DNA of 64,000 nt from Reyranella sp. CPCC 100927 (lineage in GTDB: Bacteria; Pseudomonadota; Alphaproteobacteria; Reyranellales; Reyranellaceae), in NCBI RefSeq assembly GCF_007859315.1, contig NZ_VOHA01000009.1, positions 223,993 through 287,992 on the forward strand, read 5' to 3'. Both the position numbers and the translations under genes were made by a program. A model generated the notes under the pieces. It saw only the letters and a program-made list of their open reading frames with translations, did no database searches and was not told the origin of the DNA. Shown piece after piece: positions 46,375-54,178 of the stretch. The first letter of the stretch is position 1; each line of letters begins with the position of its first letter.

Positions 46375-46676
46375 CAGATATCGACCTTGCGTCCTTCCTC
46401 CCGGGGACGCGACAGATCGAGTTCGGCACCGACAAGCGGCGACGCGAGCAGCGCCTTGACGATGCCCCCCTTCTTCGGCGGCTCGCCGGCGATCGTCTGT
46501 CTGACGGCGGCACGCAGGCGGTCGGCGTCGCGGCCACCTTCGGCCAGGCGCCGGGCAACCGCGCGGATCAGCTCGCGATCGGTATCCCGGCCGACCACCT
46601 CGAAGCGCGCCATGCCCCGCGCCACCAGGCGACTCCTGTACTTGTCGATGGCGCGGTGCTGAGAGGACTTGCGCAT
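46374..46676 (-). CDS. vapB: type II antitoxin of VapC
   Basis: A 100-residue antitoxin. The N-terminal half (YRSRLVARGMARFEVVGRDT) and RELIRAVARRLAEGG belong to an alphaproteobacterial VapC-partner antitoxin type that I recall but cannot name. The C-terminal segment SPLVGAELDLSRPREEGRKVDI is the likely toxin-binding tail. A promoter and perfect palindrome lie just upstream, consistent with autoregulation. Confidence 0.85.
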   Translation of the reverse strand: MRKSSQHRAIDKYRSRLVARGMARFEVVGRDTDRELIRAVARRLAEGGRDADRLRAAVRQTIAGEPPKKGGIVKALLASPLVGAELDLSRPREEGRKVDI

Positions 46677-46684
46677 GATCGGCT

Positions 46685-46698
46685 CCGGTTATAACCGG
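46685..46698. promoter_or_regulatory. vapBC operator palindrome
   Basis: CCGGTTATAACCGG, a perfect 14-base palindrome nine bases before the vapB start and immediately downstream of the -10 element; the expected site for the antitoxin-toxin complex. Confidence 0.8.
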
Positions 46699-46699
46699 T

Positions 46700-46727
46700 A
46701 ATATAGCCAGAATGCCCATTTTTGCAA
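46700..46727 (-). promoter_or_regulatory. vapBC promoter
   Basis: On the minus strand: -35 TTGCAA (46722-46727), 16-base spacer, -10 TATATT (46700-46705). The position next to the operator palindrome makes it convincing. Confidence 0.7.
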
Positions 46728-46892
46728 GGACCCGGCGGTGTTGATTCAGAACCTCGCTGCGGCTGTTGACGGCTGGGACTGCGCCCACATCCTGAGCCTG
46801 TCAAAGGATCCAGTGGCGCTCATGATTTTGGATCCCTTCCGAAAAGCCCAGCTCTTTGATAGTGTTTAATCCTATTGAATAGGATTTCTTCG

Positions 46893-47177
46893 GTGGCCAA
46901 GCGAAGCACCCAACAGTTCAGCGTCACCCTGCCCAACGACATGGCGCGGATGGTGAAGTCCAAGGTCGCGTCGGGCGAGTATGCCAGCGAGAGCGAGGTC
47001 ATTCGCGACGGCCTCAGGACCTTGCAGGCGCGCGACCGCGCCCTTGAGAAGTGGCTGCGCATCGACGTCGCCGCTGCCTATGACGAGGCCAAGGCCGATC
47101 CGTCGAGTCTCCTCGGTGCGGCGCGCGTTCGCGACCACCTCGCAAAGCTCCACAAGCGGACGGCGAAAGGCCGGTGA
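46893..47177 (+). CDS. parD: ParD-like antitoxin (ribbon-helix-helix), toxin missing
   Basis: A 94-residue antitoxin. The ribbon-helix-helix DNA-binding part is TQQFSVTLPNDMARMVKSKV then SESEVIRDGLRTL, and the C-terminal half is the flexible toxin-binding arm ending in AKGR. The GTG at 46893 with AGGA eight bases upstream is chosen over a TTG at 46875. Its stop overlaps a GTG (GTGA) that would start parE, but that frame ends after six codons. So it is an orphan antitoxin. Confidence 0.85.
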   Translation: MAKRSTQQFSVTLPNDMARMVKSKVASGEYASESEVIRDGLRTLQARDRALEKWLRIDVAAAYDEAKADPSSLLGAARVRDHLAKLHKRTAKGR

Positions 47178-47194
47178 GCTACCGCGAGGACTGA
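47174..47194 (+). pseudogene. remnant parE start codon region
   Basis: GTG-AGC-TAC-CGC-GAG-GAC-TGA, overlapping the parD stop by GTGA. ParE toxins often begin (M/V)SYR, which is exactly what is encoded before the stop. A family E repeat starts five bases later at 47199. The toxin gene appears lost at this junction. Confidence 0.55.
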
Positions 47195-47198
47195 AACG

Positions 47199-47318
47199 GC
47201 GCACGGTAGAGCAGCCACACGCTGGGGGCGCGCGACTCCGTCGCGCGTCTTCGTTTTAAGCAGCACATGACGCGCCACAGAGTGGCGCGCCCCCAGCGTC
47301 TGCACAGGTCACTGTGCG
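47199..47318. repeat. family E inverted repeat
   Basis: GCGCACGGTAGAGC...ACACGCTGGGGGCGCGC on the left; GCGCGCCCCCAGCGTCTGCA...CACTGTGCG on the right. It shares both ends and the CAGCACATGACGCGCCAC block with the 45779 element, but the internal order differs. Confidence 0.88.
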
Positions 47319-47341
47319 ACATCAAGGCGTTCCGGCGCCGC

Positions 47342-48319
47342 CTATTCCGGCTTCAGGTTGTTGTCGCGGATCACCTTGCCCCAGAGCTCCTGCTCCTGGC
47401 GCACCAGCGCGGCGAACGCATCGGGTGCGCTCAGCACCACCTCCATGTCGAACTGCTCGACGAACTTCTGCGTCACATCGGCCGTGCGCACCGCCTTGGT
47501 GATCGCCTCATGCATGCGCGCGACGATCGGCGCGGGCGTGCCGGCCGGCGCGTAGACGCCCCACCACGCGTAGGAGGGCGGCGCCTTGACGCCCTGCTCG
47601 GCGAGCGTCGGTGTGTCCGGCGCCAGCGCGCTGCGTTTCTCGCCCGTGACGCCGATCAGCTTGAGCTTCCCCGCCCGCACATGCGGCATCATGTTGGCGA
47701 GGCTGGAGATCGAGACGTCGACGACGCCGCCCAGCGCATCCTGGAACAGCGGCCCGCCGCCCTTGTAGGGGATGGTGTTGACCTGGAAGCCGTTCTCCTT
47801 CTGCAGGAAGGCGAGGTAGATCTGCGCCAGGCTGGCCGCCAGCGCGCCGACGCTGATCGTGCCGGGCGACGCCTTGGCGGCGGTGATCACCTCGGCGAAG
47901 CTCTTGTAGGGCCGCGTCGGGTAGGCCGCGATGCCCTGGGCGCTGCGGCCGATCTGCATCACCGGCATCAGCTCGGCGTCGCGATAGGGCAGGTTGGGCG
48001 TCCACAGCGGATTGAGCACGTGGCTGTCGAACACGAACAGCCAGGTCTGCCCGTCGGGCGGCGCCTTGGCCGCGATCGCGGCCCCCACCACGCCGGTGCC
48101 GCCCGGCTTGTTGTCGACCACGACGTTCCAGCCGTTCAGCTCGATCAGCTTGGCCTGGATGATGCGCGTGATCGGATCGGTCGACCCGCCGGGCGGGAAG
48201 GGCACGACGAACCGGATCGCGCCATGGGGCCAGGCGGTGCCCTGCGCCGCGACGATCGCGGGCGCACCCAGAGTCGCAGCAACACTCCCCGCCAGCACGG
48301 CGCGGCGACGCACTCCCAT
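47342..48319 (-). CDS. tripartite tricarboxylate transporter (TctC) family binding protein
   Basis: A 325-residue Bug/TctC-type periplasmic binding protein. Residues 1-26 (VRRRAVLAGSVAATLGAPAIVAAQ) are a signal with a Tat-like RRR. Then come WPHGAIRFVVPFPPGGSTDPITR, VDNKPGGTGVVGAAIAA, YPTRPYKSFAEVITAAKA and the KLIGVTGEKRSALAPDTPTLAEQG segment. The ATG is preceded by GGGAGG. TctA/TctB genes are absent here. Ligands of this group are diverse carboxylates. Confidence 0.94.
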   Translation of the reverse strand: MGVRRRAVLAGSVAATLGAPAIVAAQGTAWPHGAIRFVVPFPPGGSTDPITRIIQAKLIELNGWNVVVDNKPGGTGVVGAAIAAKAPPDGQTWLFVFDSHVLNPLWTPNLPYRDAELMPVMQIGRSAQGIAAYPTRPYKSFAEVITAAKASPGTISVGALAASLAQIYLAFLQKENGFQVNTIPYKGGGPLFQDALGGVVDVSISSLANMMPHVRAGKLKLIGVTGEKRSALAPDTPTLAEQGVKAPPSYAWWGVYAPAGTPAPIVARMHEAITKAVRTADVTQKFVEQFDMEVVLSAPDAFAALVRQEQELWGKVIRDNNLKPE

Positions 48320-48369
48320 GTCAGCCTCCCTGAAGGCTTCTTTTATTGCCCGCGAGGCTACCACCATTT

Positions 48370-48541
48370 CCCTCTCCCGCAAGCGGGAGAGGGAGGGGCC
48401 CATGGCGCGCAGCAGCCTGCCCTGAGCCTGCCGAAGGGCCATGGGAGGGTGAGGGCCCAAGGACAAGGTGCTCAAGTCCTCCCCCACCGCAGGTGGGGGA
48501 GGTGGCCGTTTCGGTGCTTCGACGCTTCGCGTCGAAGCACC
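48370..48541. repeat. family D hairpin cluster (48320-48659 gap)
   Basis: Three perfect hairpins: CCCTCTCCCGC/GCGGGAGAGGG at 48370-48393, CCCCCACC/GGTGGGGG at 48481-48499, and GGTGCTTCGACGC/GCGTCGAAGCACC at 48513-48541. The gap of 340 bases holds no gene; the remainder is the leader of the lipocalin-like gene. Confidence 0.82.
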
Positions 48542-48659
48542 TGAGCCGGAGGGGGACCCGACGTGGTCTCTGCTACCAAGGCGATGAGACGCGAATACCT
48601 GACGCTAGATGACAGGCAAGCCAGATAGGCTCGATCACGTCCAACCATGAGAGACCGCC

Positions 48660-49103
48660 GTGACCACCACCCCACCAGCAGCCGACCTGATCGTCGGCAC
48701 ATGGCGCCTCGTATCCTTCACCGAAGAGGATCTCCAGACCGGCGCGGTGACGTACCCGTTCGGCCACAAGCCCAACGCCGTCGTCATCTATACCGCCGAC
48801 GGTTACGTCGCGACGATCTTCACCGCAACCGACCGCAAGCCGCCCGCCGACGCCACACCGACGGATGCCGAAGCCATCAGGCTCTTCCGCAGCATGATCG
48901 CCTTCGCCGGCCGCTATGAAATCGATGGCGACACGCTCATCTACCATCCCGAAGCCTCATGGAACGAGGCCTGGAACGGCACGACGCAGACACGGTTGCT
49001 GGAGATCACGCCGGACCGTCTCCATGTCAGATCAGTGCCGGTCCCGAGCACACTGACCGGCACGAACCTCGTGTTCTCCCTCACATGGGCGCGAGCCGGA
49101 TAG
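48660..49103 (+). CDS. lipocalin-like domain protein
   Basis: A 147-residue protein of the lipocalin-5 type: LIVGTWRLVSFTEEDLQTG opening, ..NAVVIYTADGYVATIF, AGRYEIDGDTLIYHPEASWN and RLLEITPDRLHVRS. These are beta-barrel proteins binding small hydrophobic ligands or acting as reductive partners. The start is a GTG with a GAGAG site; no signal peptide, so probably cytoplasmic. Function unknown. Confidence 0.82.
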   Translation: MTTTPPAADLIVGTWRLVSFTEEDLQTGAVTYPFGHKPNAVVIYTADGYVATIFTATDRKPPADATPTDAEAIRLFRSMIAFAGRYEIDGDTLIYHPEASWNEAWNGTTQTRLLEITPDRLHVRSVPVPSTLTGTNLVFSLTWARAG

Positions 49104-49179
49104 GACAGCGATAGTCCGCCGGCCAATTGCCCGCCCTCCAGATCGGTTCCATAGTCCGCGCCTGCTCGAGGGGCGTCGC

Positions 49180-50442
49180 ATGGCTCGCGTCTGGATGGGT
49201 GTCGTCAGTGCGCTGATCATCATGGTGCCCGGTTCGGTCGGCGCACAGCCCACCCCATGGCCGTGGTCTCAGCCGGCGGTCGGGCCAGCCCTGTCCCAGA
49301 GCAAGGTGATGGCCGAGCTTCCGCCCGACATCGCGCCGCCGGTCGCCGCGCCGGATGCGCCGCCGGCGCTGGTTGCGCTGCTGGGCACCTGGACGGGCTG
49401 GATGTGCCCTGGCGCCACCTGTTCCACGCGGCTCGCGATCGAGTCGGTCACGGCGACTGGCGCCAAGCTCGTTTTTGCCGTCGCGCGAGACGGTGCGCCC
49501 GGCACGTGGTCCCGGCTCGATGCGGCGTGGCAGGATGGCGAGCTGGCCGGAATCCTGCGTGACGGTGGCCGCATCAACCTGCGTCCGCGGGCTGACGGGT
49601 ATCTCGACGTCCTGTGGCGCGGGGAGTCCGGAACGCTGCCGGATTCCGGCCTGGTCTACCGCGACGACGGCCCGGTGGGCCGTGCCCTCGCGCGGCGCGA
49701 GAATGCCTTGGTGCCGCTGCGCATTGCCGGTGAGCCGTATCGCCTGGAGCTCACGACCTATCGTCCCTCGCGACCGGGCCGCCTGCCGCTCGTCGTCTTC
49801 AACCATGGCTCGACCGGCGGCGTCCCGGCGATGACCAAGGTGACCTTCGACAGTCTCAGCATTGCGGCCTTCCTGGTGGAGCGGGGATGGGCGGTCGCCT
49901 TTCCCATGCGGCGCGGCCGCGGCCGGTCCGACGGCGCCTATGAGGAGCACTATAGTTGTGACCCAGGCGCGCTGTCGTCAGGTCTCGAACGCGCGCTCAC
50001 CGATCTTGATGCGATCGTCGATCACGTCAGGGGACTCGATTGGGTCGATCCGGAGCGTATCGTGATTGGGGGCACGTCGCGTGGCGGCATTCTCTCGCTC
50101 GCCTACGCGGCGCGGCGACCCGAACGCACGAAGGCGGTGCTGAACTTCGTCGGCGGTTGGACATCAGAGTTCAGTGGCTGCCACGACTTCAACCGATCCG
50201 TGATGGCGGAAGCCGGGGCCCGCTACAAGGGGCCGACGCTGTGGATCTACGGCGAGGACGATCGCTTCTACTCGATTGCCCACAGCCGGGCGAATTTCGA
50301 CGCGTTTCGCGGCGCCGGGGGCAATGGCCGTTTCCTTGTCCTGCAATCGCTGGCGCCGTCGCGGGGACATTACCTCTTCCCCCATCTGGGATGGCGGGCG
50401 GCAGCCGATGCGTTGCTGGGAGAGATCACAGCGCCACGATGA
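49180..50442 (+). CDS. secreted alpha/beta hydrolase (dienelactone-hydrolase/peptidase-like)
   Basis: A 420-residue exported hydrolase. Signal peptide 1-23 (VVSALIIMVPGSVGAQ), a beta-rich N-terminal domain of about 160 residues (GTWTGWMCPGATC...), then an alpha/beta-hydrolase domain: VVFNHGSTGG, GWAVAFPMRRGRGRSDG, the nucleophile GGTSRGG, Asp in YGEDDRFY and His in SRGHYLFPH. The disulphide-ready Cys residues fit a periplasmic protein. It is the last host-like gene before the defence island. Confidence 0.88.
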   Translation: MARVWMGVVSALIIMVPGSVGAQPTPWPWSQPAVGPALSQSKVMAELPPDIAPPVAAPDAPPALVALLGTWTGWMCPGATCSTRLAIESVTATGAKLVFAVARDGAPGTWSRLDAAWQDGELAGILRDGGRINLRPRADGYLDVLWRGESGTLPDSGLVYRDDGPVGRALARRENALVPLRIAGEPYRLELTTYRPSRPGRLPLVVFNHGSTGGVPAMTKVTFDSLSIAAFLVERGWAVAFPMRRGRGRSDGAYEEHYSCDPGALSSGLERALTDLDAIVDHVRGLDWVDPERIVIGGTSRGGILSLAYAARRPERTKAVLNFVGGWTSEFSGCHDFNRSVMAEAGARYKGPTLWIYGEDDRFYSIAHSRANFDAFRGAGGNGRFLVLQSLAPSRGHYLFPHLGWRAAADALLGEITAPR

Positions 50443-50534
50443 GCTAGTACCCAGACCACGTCCCGAGTGCAGCGATGGTTCTAAGCCGCTCTGGTCATGT
50501 AGATTGCTCGTGGGTCCCACCTTTGGATACGTTC

Positions 50535-50942
50535 ATGGACAACGTTAGCCGCGCTCAACGCAGCGCCGTAATGGCGAAGGTCAAGGCTAAGCACACAACT
50601 CCAGAACTTATTGTAAGACGCACTGCGCACGCATTGGGCTACCGATTTCGGCTACACCGAAGTGATCTGCCGGGTAGTCCGGACCTAGTATTTGTGAGCC
50701 GGCGAAAAGTGATATTCGTGAATGGCTGCTTTTGGCATGGCCACAATTGCCCCCGTGGTTCCAGAAAGCCGGCGACAAATGTTCAGTACTGGTCTGCAAA
50801 GATCGCCCGGAACGTAAGAAGGGACAGAGAGGTGCGCGCAAAGCTCAGATCTTTGAAGTGGCGCGCGCTCTTGATATGGGAATGTGAACTACGGGACGAT
50901 CGACGGTTGCGTATGCGCCTTGCTGCGTTTCTCGATGACTAA
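50535..50942 (+). CDS. vsr: very short patch repair (Vsr) endonuclease
   Basis: A 135-residue Vsr endonuclease. The family opening MDNVSRAQRSAVMAKVKAKH is complete; Glu24 in TTPELIVR, Asp50 in GSPDLVFV and the zinc/active-site GCFWHGHNCP (His68, His70) are all present. It nicks at T:G mismatches created by deamination of 5-methylcytosine. It converges on the cytosine methyltransferase gene with a four-base tail overlap (50939-50942), so the two very likely work as a pair. A/T-richer than the upstream genes. Confidence 0.95.
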   Translation: MDNVSRAQRSAVMAKVKAKHTTPELIVRRTAHALGYRFRLHRSDLPGSPDLVFVSRRKVIFVNGCFWHGHNCPRGSRKPATNVQYWSAKIARNVRRDREVRAKLRSLKWRALLIWECELRDDRRLRMRLAAFLDD

Positions 50943-52096
50943 AGGACGCCAGATTTCTGGCGAGCTCGAGGGCGGCGAGTCCCCAGCAGTGGATACAACA
51001 GATTTTTTGACAAAAAGCGCACGACATCGACCACTAATCCGTCTCCGAGAAGAAAGTAGGCATCGTAGTTGTTTTTGGGAAGAATATAGTTGTCGTCGAG
51101 CCCCATTAAACGAGCTGCTTCACGCGGTGATAGTAAGCGTGATCTCAGTGATTGTTTGCCCTTTACCACTAGGATGGTCTGTAGACTGGATCCCCCTACG
51201 GGCGTGCGAAGACATCCAGCCACGTCGTCAAAACGCACTTCGGCGCGCTGATGTTTCTTCCCATTCTCATCAGGTCGTCGACGACGATAAATACTTCCAA
51301 CCTTACGCTCGCGAGATTCCTTTGCTTGTATGACCTTGGCGCGATTCACTGATGTCATCATTGCCATCAAGCGTCGTGTCTCTGCTGCACTATGCCAAAT
51401 CGTTCTAGTGGGTCTGCTCTGAATAAGATCCGAAAAGGTTTCCTTCCGTGCCGGCGGTGTCGGCAGTCGCCACCAGACCCAAGATGCGCGCGTTGTGCGG
51501 CCTAGCTTGGCGACGGCCCCTTGGAGTTGGGTTGTGTGCCACTGTGGATCCGGCTCATTTGCAGTGAGCCGTCGTGGTATCTGCGATTTGTTAGTGGCAA
51601 TGAAAAAGAGTCTCGGTCGCGATTGAGGGACAAATTTCTTTGCGTCAATCACGACTGCGCCGAAACGATATCCGGCGCGAGCAAATGCCTTTGCGATAGC
51701 CCCAAAATCCTTCCCGCCATGGGAGCTGATTGTGCCGCAGACATTTTCCAGAGCGATGATTTGAGGCGCTCTGCCCGCATTCTTAAGATCTTGCATGAGT
51801 CGCCAGAACGACCAAAACGCCCCTGATCGCTCTCCGTTAAGGCCCAATCCATTGCCCGCCTGCGACAAGTCCTGGCAAGGAAATGAGGCCCAGGCGAGGT
51901 CAGCTTGGCCGGGCAAATCCTCGATCGATAGGTTGGCTACGTTTTCGTGTTTGGGCTCCGGACCATATGGCCAGTTCTCCTGGTAGCTCTCTATCTTTTT
52001 CTCGTCGGCGTCATTAGCGAACAAGCAGCGCCACTTCGATCCGAGACCAGCACGGGCCATACCGCCGCCAGCAAAAAATTCATAAAACTTTTTCAT
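50939..52096 (-). CDS. DNA (cytosine-5-)-methyltransferase, DISARM DrmMII-like
   Basis: A 385-residue C5-methyltransferase with a full motif set: I FYEFFAGGGMARAGLG, IV SFPCQDLSQAG (catalytic Cys74), VI ALENVCG, VIII QSRPRLFFIA and the C-terminal LLSPREAARLMGLDD plus LLGDGLVVDVV. The target-recognition region is about residues 180-300. It modifies host DNA and so would mark self for the adjacent DrmAB genes. It is in the same direction as drmB but 210 bases away with its own likely promoter. The recognition sequence is not deducible. Confidence 0.93.
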   Translation of the reverse strand: MKKFYEFFAGGGMARAGLGSKWRCLFANDADEKKIESYQENWPYGPEPKHENVANLSIEDLPGQADLAWASFPCQDLSQAGNGLGLNGERSGAFWSFWRLMQDLKNAGRAPQIIALENVCGTISSHGGKDFGAIAKAFARAGYRFGAVVIDAKKFVPQSRPRLFFIATNKSQIPRRLTANEPDPQWHTTQLQGAVAKLGRTTRASWVWWRLPTPPARKETFSDLIQSRPTRTIWHSAAETRRLMAMMTSVNRAKVIQAKESRERKVGSIYRRRRPDENGKKHQRAEVRFDDVAGCLRTPVGGSSLQTILVVKGKQSLRSRLLSPREAARLMGLDDNYILPKNNYDAYFLLGDGLVVDVVRFLSKNLLYPLLGTRRPRARQKSGVL

Positions 52097-52241
52097 CCAC
52101 CAGACCCCAGCGAGGGCTGCCCTCTATCCAAAGGGGCTTACCGACGATCGAAATTCTTCCCTGAGTCACGCTGAGGCCTGCCCGGCCGATCGCCATCACA
52201 ACGTCGAACATCAGTCATTTCAAGGCCCCCAAGGATCAGTC

Positions 52242-52271
52242 TATAAAGCTACAGTTTGTGTGTATAATCAA
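52242..52271 (-). promoter_or_regulatory. possible methyltransferase promoter
   Basis: Minus strand -35 TTGATT (52266-52271), 18-base spacer, -10 TTTATA (52242-52247), in the A/T-rich gap between drmB and the methyltransferase. It allows the methyltransferase to be expressed independently of the operon. Confidence 0.4.
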
Positions 52272-52306
52272 GACCCACGTATGGAAAACCCCACATTTGG
52301 TGCATG

Positions 52307-54178
52307 CTAGATTTCTGAGAAGAACCCGAGGTCAGGTTGGCTGATGGTGCCTACCACCATTCCGCGGTCCAAGAAGCGGTTGAACTCCTCACACGCTGTT
52401 TCCGGGATCAGCGCACAGTTGTGACAGGCAGCGATATTGCACGAGTCTGGTCCTTGCCCTCCAACCTCCCCGGCCTCCACGCACACCGGATCAGCGCCGC
52501 ACCATCGAGCCTCTTCGAGTGCTTTGCGCAATATAGGTTCAAATGCGCCGGGCTTTCCCAGCCGCACCAGCCCACCCATGGTGCCGTCGGAGTCTCCTGC
52601 GGCGGTGTAAATCAGGATTCCCGCCATAGGGCGGGAAGCATGTTGCGACACAAAAAGGCGCTCCCGCAGGGCAGCGGCGCTATAGCCACTTTCAAATGTC
52701 AAACGATTGATCAGAAGGTGCGCCAGCGTATGGACCAGAATGAATCTTGGGCTGATCGGCCGATTTCTAAGCCTTCGATTCTGTTGAATATCAAGATATC
52801 GATCTATCAAGGGCTTCGCTCGGCGTCTCACGCCTGCACGTGTTTCCCAGACTTGGAGTGCCTGCTCGCTCAGCTGCAGGAAGATCCCTTCGCCGTGGAC
52901 GATGTAAGCGGGCAGCCATCGATCACCGTAACCAGCGGCCTCAGCTCGCATTAAAATTTGAAACGCGCCATTATCCATATCATTCTCGGGAAACACGCGG
53001 GCGAATCCTCGAAGTACTCTCGTCTCGCGCAGTTTTTCCACCAAGCTTATCGTTGAAAAAAACTTGGAGTAATCATCTTCATATCGTTCGATAGCGACAG
53101 GTGACACATTCAACTCATCATCACGGCGCCTTGAGAGAAATGCTTCAAATTCCCGCCTCCGAAATGCAACATGCTCGTCGTCCTCGGGAACTGCCTGGTG
53201 TCCGTCGCCCGCGTCAATACCGCCGACGATAGCCAGCGCCTCGTCTATTTGGGCGTCCGAATAGTCTGCAACAAGTTTTCCACCTTTTGCAGAAGTGCGG
53301 ATTTGCTTGGTCGTTAGTCCTGGACCAACGATCTGCCGCAGCGTGAGAATTGGAGGACGCGACAACAGATCAACTAACCCAGGCTCTGCGGTTTTTCCCC
53401 GTCGTGGCAAGTAGATGGCGCTGGCCAGCTGCGCATAGTAGATGTTGGTTGAGCTCCGAAGTGCACCACGAATTGGCCTGCCGCATTCGTGCGTTACGGA
53501 ATTTCCGAGCCATGGGGCCATCCCCTGACAGCGGTATTCGCGTGCCTTGTCGAGATTTGAAGTGAGATGTGTACGCTCGCCGTCTGGCTCGGCCGAAAGG
53601 ATATTATCGAGGTTTCGGCGCGCCTTGCAGAGCTTACAAGTGATTTGTAGTCCTCTAAGGCCACCAACGCCTGTGCTTCCGAATTCAAGCTGACCTACGC
53701 ACCCCGGCTCAGTCGATTGGTGGACCCACTGATTCCATGGAAAGTCCTGGATGTGACCTCTGTCACAAATAGCCACGACCGGCATTTGCACCATGAGTCC
53801 ACGGCGCTCGCACGAACAAATCTTCTTGCCTCTCTCAGTCAGCGGATACTCGACCATCTTCCCACAACGCTGACAGAAGTGCCATTGCGGGAAGCGCAAG
53901 AACGGTACAGTCAAACTCGTGTTTTTCTCCGAAAAGCCTCTGTTCGGTCGCCGGTAATCTGGCGGTACACAAAAGTAGTCGACCTCTAGCTGCTTCTGTA
54001 GGCGCCACTCTTCAATCTGAAATTCAGTCGCGTCAAAGTTGTCTCCGATCGCCCCACTATTTGAGAACCAATGATCAAGCCCCGCCCCAATCAACGAGAT
54101 ACCTTCTTTGGTCACAAACAGAGCACCTACGCCAAAAGGGGCAATAAGTTGTGACCGGCGGATCGGACTACTCGACAT
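52307..54178 (-). CDS. drmB: DISARM protein DrmB (DUF1998 family)
   Basis: A 623-residue DrmB. It begins SSSPIRRSQLIAPFGVGAL, then an N-terminal zinc-ribbon-like Cys set (C102, C105, C121, C123) and CDRGHIQDFPW. The C-terminal DUF1998 part has HTLAHLLINRLTFESGYS, GILIYTAAGDSDGTMGGL and the final Cys cluster DSCNIAACHNCALIPETACEEFN, written here in two parts in the protein. DrmB partners the DrmA helicase in the DISARM core. The ATG at 54178 with AAGGA upstream gives an 11-base overlap with drmA. Its 3' end precedes a 210-base gap to the methyltransferase. Confidence 0.93.
   Translation of the reverse strand: MSSSPIRRSQLIAPFGVGALFVTKEGISLIGAGLDHWFSNSGAIGDNFDATEFQIEEWRLQKQLEVDYFCVPPDYRRPNRGFSEKNTSLTVPFLRFPQWHFCQRCGKMVEYPLTERGKKICSCERRGLMVQMPVVAICDRGHIQDFPWNQWVHQSTEPGCVGQLEFGSTGVGGLRGLQITCKLCKARRNLDNILSAEPDGERTHLTSNLDKAREYRCQGMAPWLGNSVTHECGRPIRGALRSSTNIYYAQLASAIYLPRRGKTAEPGLVDLLSRPPILTLRQIVGPGLTTKQIRTSAKGGKLVADYSDAQIDEALAIVGGIDAGDGHQAVPEDDEHVAFRRREFEAFLSRRRDDELNVSPVAIERYEDDYSKFFSTISLVEKLRETRVLRGFARVFPENDMDNGAFQILMRAEAAGYGDRWLPAYIVHGEGIFLQLSEQALQVWETRAGVRRRAKPLIDRYLDIQQNRRLRNRPISPRFILVHTLAHLLINRLTFESGYSAAALRERLFVSQHASRPMAGILIYTAAGDSDGTMGGLVRLGKPGAFEPILRKALEEARWCGADPVCVEAGEVGGQGPDSCNIAACHNCALIPETACEEFNRFLDRGMVVGTISQPDLGFFSEI

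Noticed and set aside
50443..50534. Attachment site or tRNA at the left edge of the defence island
   Set aside because: No tRNA-like cloverleaf and no direct repeat shared with 63712-63748 that I could see.
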